The notes under the pieces are model-generated. The model worked only from the letters and a program-made list of their open reading frames with translations, did not search any database and was not told the origin of the DNA. Position numbers and translations under genes: made by a program. A stretch of DNA of 9,772 nt from NCBI GenBank assembly GCA_964594625.1, contig CAZQNC010000047.1:1-9772 (forward strand), in the 5' to 3' direction. The stretch's first letter is position 1, and each line of letters opens with the position of its first letter. Positions 1 to 6,357 of this stretch are shown here, in pieces. The DNA is from CAZESS01 sp964594625 (GTDB lineage: Archaea; Thermoplasmatota; E2; UBA202; DSCA01).

Positions 1-1256
1 TCCTCGGGGTCGAGGTCCATGGGCAAAGGTTCTTTGACGAAGTGTTTTTTGTCCCGGCCGGCGGGGATGGTCAGGTCGAAGCCCATTTTGGTGGTCTCCC
101 GGGTCTCGGTGTCCGAGGAGGGGTCCAGCGACGAGCCCTTCTCATGCCTGGTTACGAGATCGCGGTCGCCCTGGAACCGGGTGGCCATCGCCCATTCTAT
201 CTGCTCGGGGTCATGGATGTCGATGTCGTCGTCGACGACGAAGACGTGCTTCATCGAGCTATGCCCCTTGAAGGCGGCTTCGATGGCCTTCCTCCCGTCG
301 TCCGCATGCTGCTTGTTTATGCTGACGGTGCCGTGCAGCCATGAGCAGCCGCCCGGCGTGATATACACGTCGCGGACGTCGCAGACCTTGCCGACTTCGG
401 CGTAGATGGTGGGCTCCCGGGGCATCCCCATCAGGGTCTTGTGCTCCAGCCCGCCGGACAGCAATGCATGGAAGGAGGCATCGGGGCGCACATGGATGCG
501 TTTGACCCGGGCGACCTTTTGCTGGCGGACGATGTCCGGGGTTTCCGTCAGGTCAAGGAAAGGTCCCTCGTCGTGCAGTTCGCCGGTCATCTCCGCTATC
601 ATCACGATTTCGGCCGGGGGTACCAGGTGGCCGTCCACGTCCGCCAGCGGCGTTGGCTGCATGGCGTTGGCGATGGCCAGCTCGCTTGTCCCTGTCCCGG
701 CTGAGATGGCTGCGGCCACCAAAACGGACATGGGACAGCCGATGCAGATGGCGAACTCCTGGAGGCCGCGCTCCAAGTAGGTATGAAAATCCCGGGGGAG
801 GATGCGCAAAACAAGCCGGTTGCTGCCTATCTTCATCATCCGGTGGTAGGAGGCATTCAGGCCGTATTCGGGGTCGTTGGCCACCACCACGGCTGAGGCG
901 ATGTAGGGGCCGCCGTCGCTCCGGTAGTAGGTCAGCACGGGCAGGTCGTCGAGGCCGTCCAGCTGCTCATATTGCACGGTGGCGGTATCCGGCTCCGCTG
1001 GCTGCTTGATGGCCCGGTCGATGGTGTGCAGGATGTCCCCCGGAGCTGTTTCGAGGCCGGCGGCGACCAGTTTACGGGTGGAGGAGACGTTGGCGGCCAC
1101 GGGCATGTCGTAGCCCTGCACGTTGCGGAACAGCAGCGGGGTGCCGTCCAGCTGTTTCATCAGGGTGGCTATCTCGTATTCCGTGGATACCTCCCTGTCT
1201 ATTTCGACGAGGGTATCCTGCTGCCGTAAAAAGGAGACATGCTCTCTGAAATCCAT
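1..1256 (-). CDS. ubiD: UbiD-family prenylated-FMN-dependent decarboxylase (3' end cut by window)
   Basis: UbiD enzymes decarboxylate unsaturated acids non-oxidatively with prenylated FMN made by UbiX. In many archaea the homologue acts on trans-anhydromevalonate 5-phosphate in the modified mevalonate pathway to isoprenoids; that role is the best guess here, from family knowledge. Translation from ATG 1256-1254 gives 418 residues with no stop before the edge, so only the C-terminus is missing. Visible family features: the N-A-S-Y-H-R segment (N134, R139) matching the metal and cofactor Asn/Arg; S-E-L-A-I-A-N (E192, probable metal ligand); E-G-P-F-L-D (E230, D235) matching the catalytic acidic pair, with Asp in the second place; and V-D-D-D-I-D-I followed by E-W-A-M-A-T-R near residues 341-360. 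The segment usually written P-R-H reads P-R-D-F-H at 154-158. No SD site precedes the ATG, but a TATA box lies about 25 bp upstream, so the mRNA is probably leaderless. Family is certain; substrate is inferred. Confidence 0.93.
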   Translation of the reverse strand, partial: MDFREHVSFLRQQDTLVEIDREVSTEYEIATLMKQLDGTPLLFRNVQGYDMPVAANVSSTRKLVAAGLETAPGDILHTIDRAIKQPAEPDTATVQYEQLDGLDDLPVLTYYRSDGGPYIASAVVVANDPEYGLNASYHRMMKIGSNRLVLRILPRDFHTYLERGLQEFAICIGCPMSVLVAAAISAGTGTSELAIANAMQPTPLADVDGHLVPPAEIVMIAEMTGELHDEGPFLDLTETPDIVRQQKVARVKRIHVRPDASFHALLSGGLEHKTLMGMPREPTIYAEVGKVCDVRDVYITPGGCSWLHGTVSINKQHADDGRKAIEAAFKGHSSMKHVFVVDDDIDIHDPEQIEWAMATRFQGDRDLVTRHEKGSSLDPSSDTETRETTKMGFDLTIPAGRDKKHFVKEPLPMDLDPE

Positions 1257-1276
1257 CGCCGGAATATCGGAGAAAA

Positions 1277-1284
1277 ATTTAAAA
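1277..1284 (-). promoter_or_regulatory. TATA box of the UbiD gene, leaderless arrangement
   Basis: On the minus strand this reads TTTTAAAT, flanked by further A/T, in an otherwise GC-rich region. Its centre is about 25 bp before the ATG at 1256. Archaeal transcription starts about 25 bp after the TATA centre, so it should start at or next to the start codon. The absence of an SD site before that ATG agrees. Assigned from spacing only. Confidence 0.6.
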
Positions 1285-1285
1285 G

Positions 1286-1318
1286 CGTTGGGGTGCCGGG
1301 ATGTGAGCTGTCCCCACG
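1286..1318. repeat. Imperfect inverted repeat between two divergent promoters
   Basis: CGTTGGGG at 1286-1293 and CCCCACG at 1312-1318 form arms that pair with a single unpaired base, 18 bp apart. The element sits between the TATA box of the minus-strand UbiD gene and the TATA candidates of the plus-strand fusion gene. A regulator binding here could affect both, but the arms are short and GC-rich, so chance is possible. Confidence 0.25.
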
Positions 1319-1321
1319 ATA

Positions 1322-1353
1322 ACAAAACATTTAACTACCGCTGTATTTAATAT
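1322..1353 (+). promoter_or_regulatory. Promoter region of the PLP-GNAT / P-loop ATPase operon
   Basis: Two TATA-like boxes are present. The first, CATTTAAC near 1329-1336, follows an A-rich BRE-like stretch (ACAAAA) and would start transcription near 1358, giving a short leader that keeps the GGTGA site. The second, ATTTAATAT at 1345-1353, would start transcription almost at the ATG (1373) and give a leaderless message. I favour the first because a good SD site is present, but both may be used. Confidence 0.5.
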
Positions 1354-1362
1354 CCAGTTATT

Positions 1363-1367
1363 GGTGA
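1363..1367 (+). promoter_or_regulatory. Shine-Dalgarno site GGTGA that decides the start of the fusion gene
   Basis: GGTGA is a common archaeal ribosome-binding sequence and lies 5 nt before ATG 1373-1375. The in-frame TTG at 1361 and GTG at 1364 overlap this site, so starting there would put the binding site inside the coding region. The ATG at 1373 is therefore preferred. Confidence 0.65.
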
Positions 1368-1372
1368 CTAAT

Positions 1373-2791
1373 ATGACCCAGGAATCAGACGACAACAGTT
1401 TAGTGAACGTGAAACGCCGCATCGGGAAAACGCCGCTCATCCGGGCGCGAAACCTGGAGAAAGAGCTTGGTCTCCAAAAAATCTATCTCAAGCTCGAGGG
1501 CAACAACCCGTCGGGCGAGCGCAGCGACCGGCTGGCGTACCTCATCATCAAGGATGCGCTGTCCCGGGGGAAGGGCACCATCTGCCTGGGCACCTACGGC
1601 ACGATGGGTGCCTCCCTGGCGTTTCTGTCGCAGAACTTTGACATCAACCTTGTCCTGTATGTGCCTGACAAGAGCACGCTGCTCCGGGCTGACCTGCTCG
1701 AGGAGGCGCCGAACATCCGTATCATCGAGTACGGCACGACATATGAGGACACGGTGGAGAAGAGCCGGGCTGAGGCGGAGGCGCGCGGCTGGTACAATGC
1801 CAACCCGGGCTTGCAGAACAATTTTTTGGACCTCTTTGCTTTTTCATATATCGGCCGGGAGATATGCGAGTACCTCAGCGATGTATGCCCGGATACGGTG
1901 TTCTGCCAGATGGGCAACGGCGCCTCGGTTTCCGGGCTGCATCTGGGTTTCAAGCAGATGTGGATGGATGAAAAGATACGGCGGCTGCCCCGCCTGTACG
2001 GGGTGAGCACGTCCGAGGGCAACGCCATCGTGGAGTCCTTTAAGCAGCGGAGCGACGAGATCCTGGAGCTCGATGCCGAGGAGATTGTGTCCAACCGCAC
2101 GGAGTACAACGCCGATTTGATCAATGCGCGGTGTTATAACGGGCAGGATGCATTGAACAGCCTGTATGCCACCGACGGCGTGGCCATGGGGGTTTCCGAC
2201 GAGGAGCTGGTGGAGACCGCCGAGCGGTTTGCGGCGCTGGAGGACATCGATTTCAAGGTGGCGAACTCGTATCCGCTGGCGGCTTTTTTCCGGGAGGTCG
2301 GCAGGGGGAGCCTGTCCGACGGGACGCATGTGCTCGTGCTCAACGACGGCAAGGTCGACCTGGACATCCGGGTGCTGGAAAAAGATGACCTGTCGATTTC
2401 GTTCCGGCGGTTTTTGATGAAGCTCGACGACTGGCTCATTGATTTTTCGGATCCGCTCGACGAGATAGAGGAGGCGGTGGAAAACGCGTTCACCAATGGC
2501 TTTGTCCTCGGCGCCTTTTTTCAGGGTGTGCTGGCCGGCATCGCCATCGTGTCCGCCACCCGGTTCGACACGTTTTTCCCCCGGTACCATCTGTCCTATA
2601 TCGCTACGAAGAAGGACATCAAGGGCCGGGGTATTGCCACCGAGCTGCTGCAGCGGGTCATCGACCTGACCCGGGGAGACCTGTCCCTGCACGTGGAGAC
2701 CGACAACGAGCGGGCTATCAAGCTCTACGAAAAGATGGGCCTCCGGAAAAAATATTACCGGATGATGTACGAGGGCGAGGTCATCGCGTAG
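1373..2791 (+). CDS. Fusion: PLP fold-type-II (threonine/cysteine synthase-like) domain plus GNAT acetyltransferase
   Basis: The protein has 472 residues. Residues about 11-325 follow the threonine/cysteine synthase fold: G-K-T-P-L at 18-22, K-L-E-G-N-N-P-S-G at 40-48, a G-T-Y-G-T-M-G loop at 73-79, and the phosphate-binding loop M-G-N-G-A-S-V-S-G at 180-188. The family's S-x-K-D-R reads E-R-S-D-R, so Ser51 stands where the PLP-binding lysine should be. The Asn that normally contacts PLP is Thr77. The usual C-terminal T-G-x-G-L-K segment reads N-D-G-K. Cofactor chemistry is therefore doubtful. Residues about 331-472 are a complete GNAT domain: acetyl-CoA loop K-G-R-G-I-A at 417-422, then N445-x-x-A and L-Y-E-K-M-G with Tyr452 as possible general acid. 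A substrate-binding role for the first domain and acetyl transfer by the second is inference; the substrate is unknown. The next gene starts 11 bp downstream, so the two are probably co-transcribed. Confidence 0.85.
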   Translation: MTQESDDNSLVNVKRRIGKTPLIRARNLEKELGLQKIYLKLEGNNPSGERSDRLAYLIIKDALSRGKGTICLGTYGTMGASLAFLSQNFDINLVLYVPDKSTLLRADLLEEAPNIRIIEYGTTYEDTVEKSRAEAEARGWYNANPGLQNNFLDLFAFSYIGREICEYLSDVCPDTVFCQMGNGASVSGLHLGFKQMWMDEKIRRLPRLYGVSTSEGNAIVESFKQRSDEILELDAEEIVSNRTEYNADLINARCYNGQDALNSLYATDGVAMGVSDEELVETAERFAALEDIDFKVANSYPLAAFFREVGRGSLSDGTHVLVLNDGKVDLDIRVLEKDDLSISFRRFLMKLDDWLIDFSDPLDEIEEAVENAFTNGFVLGAFFQGVLAGIAIVSATRFDTFFPRYHLSYIATKKDIKGRGIATELLQRVIDLTRGDLSLHVETDNERAIKLYEKMGLRKKYYRMMYEGEVIA

Positions 2792-2802
2792 CCCCGGGTA
2801 CC

Positions 2803-3603
2803 ATGTACACCGTTCTTGTATCCGGTCCGTGTGAGGGCGCGGGTAAGACGAGCGTGGCCTGCGCCGTGCTTGCTTTTCTGCATCGGCGGGGCATCGAGGC
2901 CTGCGGGTTCAAGCCCATGGCGGGAAACTCGTACTGGTATGACCATGGATTGGTCCGGGAGACGCTGCGGGAGGGCCGCCTGTACGGCCACGATGCGGCT
3001 TTGCTCCGCCGGTTTTCGTCGGGGTCGCTTGAGGAGGAGACTGTCAGCCCGGTACATCGGCTCTGGCCGGAGCGGGCCCGTGATGCATCCCGTGGCGGTG
3101 TGCCGTCGTTTATCGCCGACCGGGTGACGCTGCCGGAGGGGGAGATGCTGGTGGTGAACGCCACTCTTTCCGGTGTTGACGACGCGGTGGACATGGTCCG
3201 CCGGGCCAGCCGGGCCACGGTGCAGCGGGAGATAACGTCGCTGGAGGAGTACAATCGTCTGGCCAGCCGGGAGTATGCGAATGCGGTTGCCGTCGCGGCA
3301 GACCGCGTCGGCGAGGTCGCCGATTGCATGGTCTGTGAGAGCTACGCCCGGGTGGCAGTGCCCTGGCAGGAGTGCGGGCCGGACGTAGCGCTCGTGGTGT
3401 CGCCGGGCCGGGTATCCGCGTATGACGGCGCCGCCTATATGGATGCCGCGTCGCTTGTCCAGTTTCGGGAGGCGTCGACGGACCGGGTTGTTGAGCTGCT
3501 GCATCCGCTGGCCCGGGCGCAGATGCCGCCGGCTGCGGGTGACGTCGTCGAGACGCTGGCGGAGCTGTCGTGCTGGGATGAGCTGCTGGCCGGGGTGCTG
3601 TGA
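2803..3603 (+). CDS. BioD/CobQ-like P-loop ATPase of unknown function
   Basis: The protein has 266 residues. The N-terminus holds a nucleotide-binding loop G-P-C-E-G-A-G-K-T at residues 8-16, spaced like the loop of dethiobiotin synthetase (G-T-D-T-x-V-G-K-T) and cobyrinate amidase-type ATPases. It is followed by G-F-K-P-M-A-G-N at 35-42, matching the K-P-v-a-x-G segment of that superfamily. V-C-E-S-Y at 177-181 (E179) resembles the conserved acidic strand after the core. No signal peptide or membrane segment is seen, so it is cytosolic. It may belong to the archaeal group labelled 'predicted P-loop ATPase/GTPase', but I cannot confirm that. These enzymes usually activate a carboxylate with ATP for ligation or amidation; the substrate here is unknown. 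It starts 11 bp after the PLP-GNAT fusion with no promoter or clear SD of its own, which suggests translation coupled to the upstream gene. Confidence 0.75.
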   Translation: MYTVLVSGPCEGAGKTSVACAVLAFLHRRGIEACGFKPMAGNSYWYDHGLVRETLREGRLYGHDAALLRRFSSGSLEEETVSPVHRLWPERARDASRGGVPSFIADRVTLPEGEMLVVNATLSGVDDAVDMVRRASRATVQREITSLEEYNRLASREYANAVAVAADRVGEVADCMVCESYARVAVPWQECGPDVALVVSPGRVSAYDGAAYMDAASLVQFREASTDRVVELLHPLARAQMPPAAGDVVETLAELSCWDELLAGVL

Positions 3604-3614
3604 GCATCGCATGG

Positions 3615-3622
3615 CTTAAATA
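3615..3622 (+). promoter_or_regulatory. TATA box of the DUF134 gene
   Basis: CTTAAATA sits in the 37 bp gap after the P-loop ATPase gene, with its centre 22-23 bp before ATG 3641. Transcription would start at or very near the start codon. A weak GGTG at 3629-3632 could act as an SD site if transcription starts slightly earlier. The gene can thus be expressed separately from the upstream pair. Confidence 0.5.
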
Positions 3623-3640
3623 GCCCGTGGTGTATCTGAT

Positions 3641-3955
3641 ATGATGGGACCACGCAGACATCGACGAGGCCGACGCCGCTGCCAGCGTCGGGTCTCCGGG
3701 TCGCCGTCAGCGTCGCTTTTTGTTCCCCGGGGCGCATCCGGGGGGGAGCCGGTGCACATGTATATCGAGGAGTTTGAGGCGCTCCGATTGGTCGACCGGG
3801 AGGGGCTGACGCAGACGGAGGCGGCGGTGATGATGGGGATTTCGCAGAAGACGCTGTGGAAGGACCTGAAGCAGGCTCGTTCGAAGGTTGCGGAGGCCAT
3901 CGTCAACGGCAGGCCGATAGAGATAGAGAAGGGCTACGGGGACGACGAGGGCTGA
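3641..3955 (+). CDS. UPF0251/DUF134 family helix-turn-helix protein
   Basis: A 104-residue small basic protein. The N-terminus is arginine-rich (G-P-R-R-H-R-R-G-R-R-R-C at 3-14), matching the R-P-R-K-x-R start of DUF134 proteins. The family signature follows as I-E-E-F-E-A-L-R-L-V-D at 42-52, then a sigma-70 region-4-like helix-turn-helix: L-T-Q-T-E-A-A-V-M-M-G-I-S at 56-68 and T-L-W-K-D-L at 71-76. The tail V-N-G-R-P-I-E-I ('A-L-V-N-G-K-A-I-x-I' in relatives) is also typical. DUF134 proteins are predicted DNA-binding regulators and their targets are mostly unknown. Its length is normal for the family. The start at the first of two tandem ATGs (3641, 3644) is chosen because the Arg-rich family N-terminus follows directly. 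It lies 99 bp before cdc48, but nothing in the sequence shows that it controls that gene. Confidence 0.9.
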   Translation: MMGPRRHRRGRRRCQRRVSGSPSASLFVPRGASGGEPVHMYIEEFEALRLVDREGLTQTEAAVMMGISQKTLWKDLKQARSKVAEAIVNGRPIEIEKGYGDDEG

Positions 3956-3972
3956 AGATACAGTTTGCCAAG

Positions 3973-4025
3973 TTTTATATAGAACCTTAAATTTCATCGC
4001 GGCAGGCGGCAATAGCTTAATATAA
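3973..4025 (+). promoter_or_regulatory. Promoter region of cdc48 with three TATA-like boxes
   Basis: The 99 bp gap before cdc48 holds TTTTATATAG (3973-3982), CTTAAATTT (3986-3994) and CTTAATATAA (4016-4025). The first two would give leaders of roughly 40-55 nt containing the GGAG site. The third would start transcription close to 4046, after most of that site. The alternatives suggest either several start sites or one promoter with AT-rich flanks. Confidence 0.55.
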
Positions 4026-4030
4026 CTGCC
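4001..4030. repeat. Short inverted repeat around the proximal cdc48 TATA box
   Basis: GGCAG at 4001-4005 and CTGCC at 4026-4030 are perfect inverted arms 20 bp apart that bracket the TATA-like CTTAATATAA. The geometry would suit an operator that blocks the promoter. Five-base arms can easily arise by chance. Confidence 0.25.
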
Positions 4031-4040
4031 AATCTTAATA

Positions 4041-4044
4041 GGAG
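4041..4044 (+). promoter_or_regulatory. Shine-Dalgarno site of cdc48
   Basis: GGAG (in AGGAGTAG) lies 10 nt before ATG 4055. It supports this start and a leadered mRNA. Confidence 0.6.
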
Positions 4045-4054
4045 TAGAACCACA

Positions 4055-6259
4055 ATGGCACAGGAAATCATGTTGCGTGTTTCGGAAGCGCTCTCCCAGG
4101 ACGTCGGCTCGGGCAGAGCCCGCCTGGACGGGAAAACGCGCATTTCACTGGACGTCACCCCGGGTGACATCGTCGAGATAAAGGGCAACAGCACGACGGC
4201 CGCCGTGGTATGGCGGGCTCGCCCCATCGACGAGGGCAAGGGACTCATCCGCATTGACAATCTCACAAGGAAAAACGCCGACGTCGGCATGGGCGACAAG
4301 GTCATGGTCCGGAAAATCGAGCCGCCGACCGCCGACTCGGTGGTCATGGCCCCGGCCATATCCAAGGGCCAGAAGATACAGTTCGGCCAGGGCATCGAGC
4401 ACCTGGTGAAGCGCGGCCTGCTGAAGCGGCCGGTGAGCCAGGGTGACACCGTGGTCATCCCCGGCATCGCGTTGTTCGGCAACTCGCTGCCCTTCGGCGT
4501 GCTGAAATCCAGCCCGTCGGGCATCGTGGCCATCGGCGAAAAAACCGAGGTCGAGGTCAAGGAGGAGCCCATCAAGGAGGGCATGCTGGAGGCGCCCGAG
4601 GTCAGCTACGAGGACATCGGCGGCCTGGAGGGCGAAATCATGAAGATCCGGGAGATGATAGAGCTCCCGCTCAAGCACCCGGAATTGTTCAAGCGCCTGG
4701 GCATCGACCCGCCGAAGGGCGTCCTGCTGCACGGTCCCCCGGGAACGGGCAAGACGCTGATCGCCAAGGCCGTCGCCAACGAGTCCGGGGCAAACTTTTT
4801 CACCATCAACGGCCCCGAAATCATGAGCAAGTTCTACGGCCAGAGCGAGGAAAACCTCCGTAAAACCTTCGAGGAAGCGGAGAAAAACGCCCCGGCCATC
4901 GTGTTCATCGACGAAATCGACGCCATCGCCTCCAAGCGGGAGGACGTACACGGCGAAGTGGAGCGCCGCGTGGTCTCCCAGATGCTCACCCTGATGGACG
5001 GCCTCAAGGGGCGGGGCAACCTCATCGTCATCGGCGCCACCAACCGGGTTGACTCGCTGGACCCCGCCATCCGCCGCCCCGGCCGCTTCGACCGGGAGAT
5101 CGTCGTCGACGTACCCGACCGGCAGGGGCGCCAGGAGATCCTGGAGATTCACACCCGGGGGATGCCCAAGGCGGAGGACGTCGACCTGGGTCAGCTGGCC
5201 GACAACACCTACGGCTTCGTCGGTGCTGACCTGGCGGCGCTGGCCCGGGAGGCGGCCATGAACGCGCTCCGTCGTTATCTCCCGGAGATAGACCTGGATG
5301 AGCCCATTCAGACCGAGGTGCTCGAGAAGATGCAGGTCCTGATGAAGGACTTCCGGGAGGCTCATCGCTCCATTGAGCCGTCGGCGCTCCGCGAGGTCAT
5401 GATCGAGATCCCGAAGGTGGGCTGGGCGGACGTCGGCGGCCTGGAGGAGGTCAAGGAGCGGCTGAAGGAGGCGGTGGAATGGCCGCTGTCCAACCCGGAG
5501 CGGTTTTCCCGGCTGGGCATCAATGCGCCGCGCGGCATCCTGCTGTACGGTCCGCCCGGCACCGGGAAAACGTTGCTGGCCAAGGCCGTGGCCAACGAGT
5601 CCAACGCCAACTTTTTGTCCATCAAGGGTCCCGAGGTCTTTTCCAAATGGGTCGGCGAAAGCGAAAAAGCCGTCCGCGAGCTGTTCAAGAAGGCGAAGCA
5701 GTCGGCGCCCTCGATCGTCTTCCTCGACGAAATCGACGCGCTGGCACCCCGCCGCGGCTCCCACGAGGGCTCCCGGGTGACGGACACCGTGGTCAACCAG
5801 CTCCTCACGTCGATGGACGGCGTGGAAAGCATGGACGACGTCGTGGTCATCGGCGCCACCAACCGGCCCGACATCATCGACCCGTCATTTTTGCGTCCGG
5901 GCAGGTTCGACGAGCTCATCCACGTGCAGCAGCCGGACATCGCTGCGCGGGAGGAGATATTCCGTATTCATACCATGGAGATGCCGCTTACCGACGACGT
6001 GGACATCGCGGCGCTGGCTGAGATGAGCGAAGGCTTTGCCGGCGCGGACATCGAGTCGGTGTGCCGGGAGGCCGCCATGGTGGCGCTGCGGGAGGACAGC
6101 GAGACCACCGAGGTTGCCAACCGGCATTTCATGGAGGCCTTTGAGCACGTCCGCCCGTCGCTGGACGAGGAGATGGTGCAGTATTACAAGCAGATTTCCG
6201 ACAAGCTGGGCAAGGGCGTCGCCAAGCAGGAGATGGCGAAGGGCATGGAAGTCATGTAA
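4055..6259 (+). CDS. cdc48: Cdc48/VAT (p97-like) AAA+ ATPase
   Basis: The protein has 734 residues, the normal length for archaeal Cdc48/VAT. It forms a hexamer that unfolds proteins with ATP in the cytosol, feeding the proteasome or remodelling complexes. Residues about 1-185 are the double-psi beta-barrel substrate domain. D1 has Walker A G-P-P-G-T-G-K-T at 227-234, Walker B I-V-F-I-D-E at 282-287, an aromatic pore loop S-K-F-Y-G and arginine fingers R341/R344. D2 has Walker A at 499-506, Walker B I-V-F-L-D-E at 554-559, pore loop S-K-W-V-G and arginine fingers R614/R617. Both rings therefore look active. The C-terminus (E-M-A-K-G-M-E-V-M) shows no hydrophobic-Tyr-X proteasome-docking motif. 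It is a monocistronic-looking gene with its own promoter and SD site. The whole chain is collinear with the family, without gaps. Confidence 0.98.
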   Translation: MAQEIMLRVSEALSQDVGSGRARLDGKTRISLDVTPGDIVEIKGNSTTAAVVWRARPIDEGKGLIRIDNLTRKNADVGMGDKVMVRKIEPPTADSVVMAPAISKGQKIQFGQGIEHLVKRGLLKRPVSQGDTVVIPGIALFGNSLPFGVLKSSPSGIVAIGEKTEVEVKEEPIKEGMLEAPEVSYEDIGGLEGEIMKIREMIELPLKHPELFKRLGIDPPKGVLLHGPPGTGKTLIAKAVANESGANFFTINGPEIMSKFYGQSEENLRKTFEEAEKNAPAIVFIDEIDAIASKREDVHGEVERRVVSQMLTLMDGLKGRGNLIVIGATNRVDSLDPAIRRPGRFDREIVVDVPDRQGRQEILEIHTRGMPKAEDVDLGQLADNTYGFVGADLAALAREAAMNALRRYLPEIDLDEPIQTEVLEKMQVLMKDFREAHRSIEPSALREVMIEIPKVGWADVGGLEEVKERLKEAVEWPLSNPERFSRLGINAPRGILLYGPPGTGKTLLAKAVANESNANFLSIKGPEVFSKWVGESEKAVRELFKKAKQSAPSIVFLDEIDALAPRRGSHEGSRVTDTVVNQLLTSMDGVESMDDVVVIGATNRPDIIDPSFLRPGRFDELIHVQQPDIAAREEIFRIHTMEMPLTDDVDIAALAEMSEGFAGADIESVCREAAMVALREDSETTEVANRHFMEAFEHVRPSLDEEMVQYYKQISDKLGKGVAKQEMAKGMEVM

Positions 6260-6310
6260 ACCACGTTGAGCCATCCGCTGGTCGATGCGCAGCCTATCAG
6301 AGGGAGAGCG

Positions 6311-6324
6311 ATAAATATTTAAAA
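6311..6324 (+). promoter_or_regulatory. TATA/BRE region of the first secreted-protein gene
   Basis: ATAAATATTTAAAA is a strong AT-rich block with a purine-rich lead (GGGAGAGCG). It is centred about 40 bp before ATG 6358, which predicts a start near 6340-6345 and a leader of roughly 15 nt. A second AT-rich box, CATTTATATT at 6333-6342, is too close to the ATG to serve this start. Confidence 0.6.
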
Positions 6325-6343
6325 GGTTGCGACATTTATATTC

Positions 6344-6348
6344 GGAGG
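6344..6348 (+). promoter_or_regulatory. Strong Shine-Dalgarno site GGAGG
   Basis: A full GGAGG lies 9 nt before ATG 6358. It is the best ribosome-binding site in the window and fixes the start just before a signal peptide, suggesting high expression. Confidence 0.75.
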
Positions 6349-6357
6349 CAAGAAACC

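Noticed and set aside
19..1009. Several plus-strand open frames in the first kilobase
   Set aside because: They overlap the minus-strand UbiD gene, whose translation is continuous for 418 residues with family motifs; the plus-strand products are low-complexity shadows.
1361..1372. Upstream TTG or GTG start for the fusion gene
   Set aside because: These codons overlap the GGTGA ribosome-binding site that is well spaced from ATG 1373.
1844..2692. Antisense open frame (282 codons) opposite the PLP-GNAT gene
   Set aside because: It is a shadow of a well-supported sense gene, with no family features and no SD site or TATA box.
2755..3612. Antisense open frame (285 codons) opposite the P-loop ATPase gene
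   Set aside because: The sense strand has a clear nucleotide-binding loop and operon spacing; the antisense product is Arg/His/Pro-rich without motifs.
4145..5764. Long antisense open frame (539 codons) opposite cdc48
   Set aside because: It mirrors the codon bias of a GC-rich gene. The sense strand encodes an intact Cdc48 throughout, and the antisense product shows no recognisable motif or promoter.
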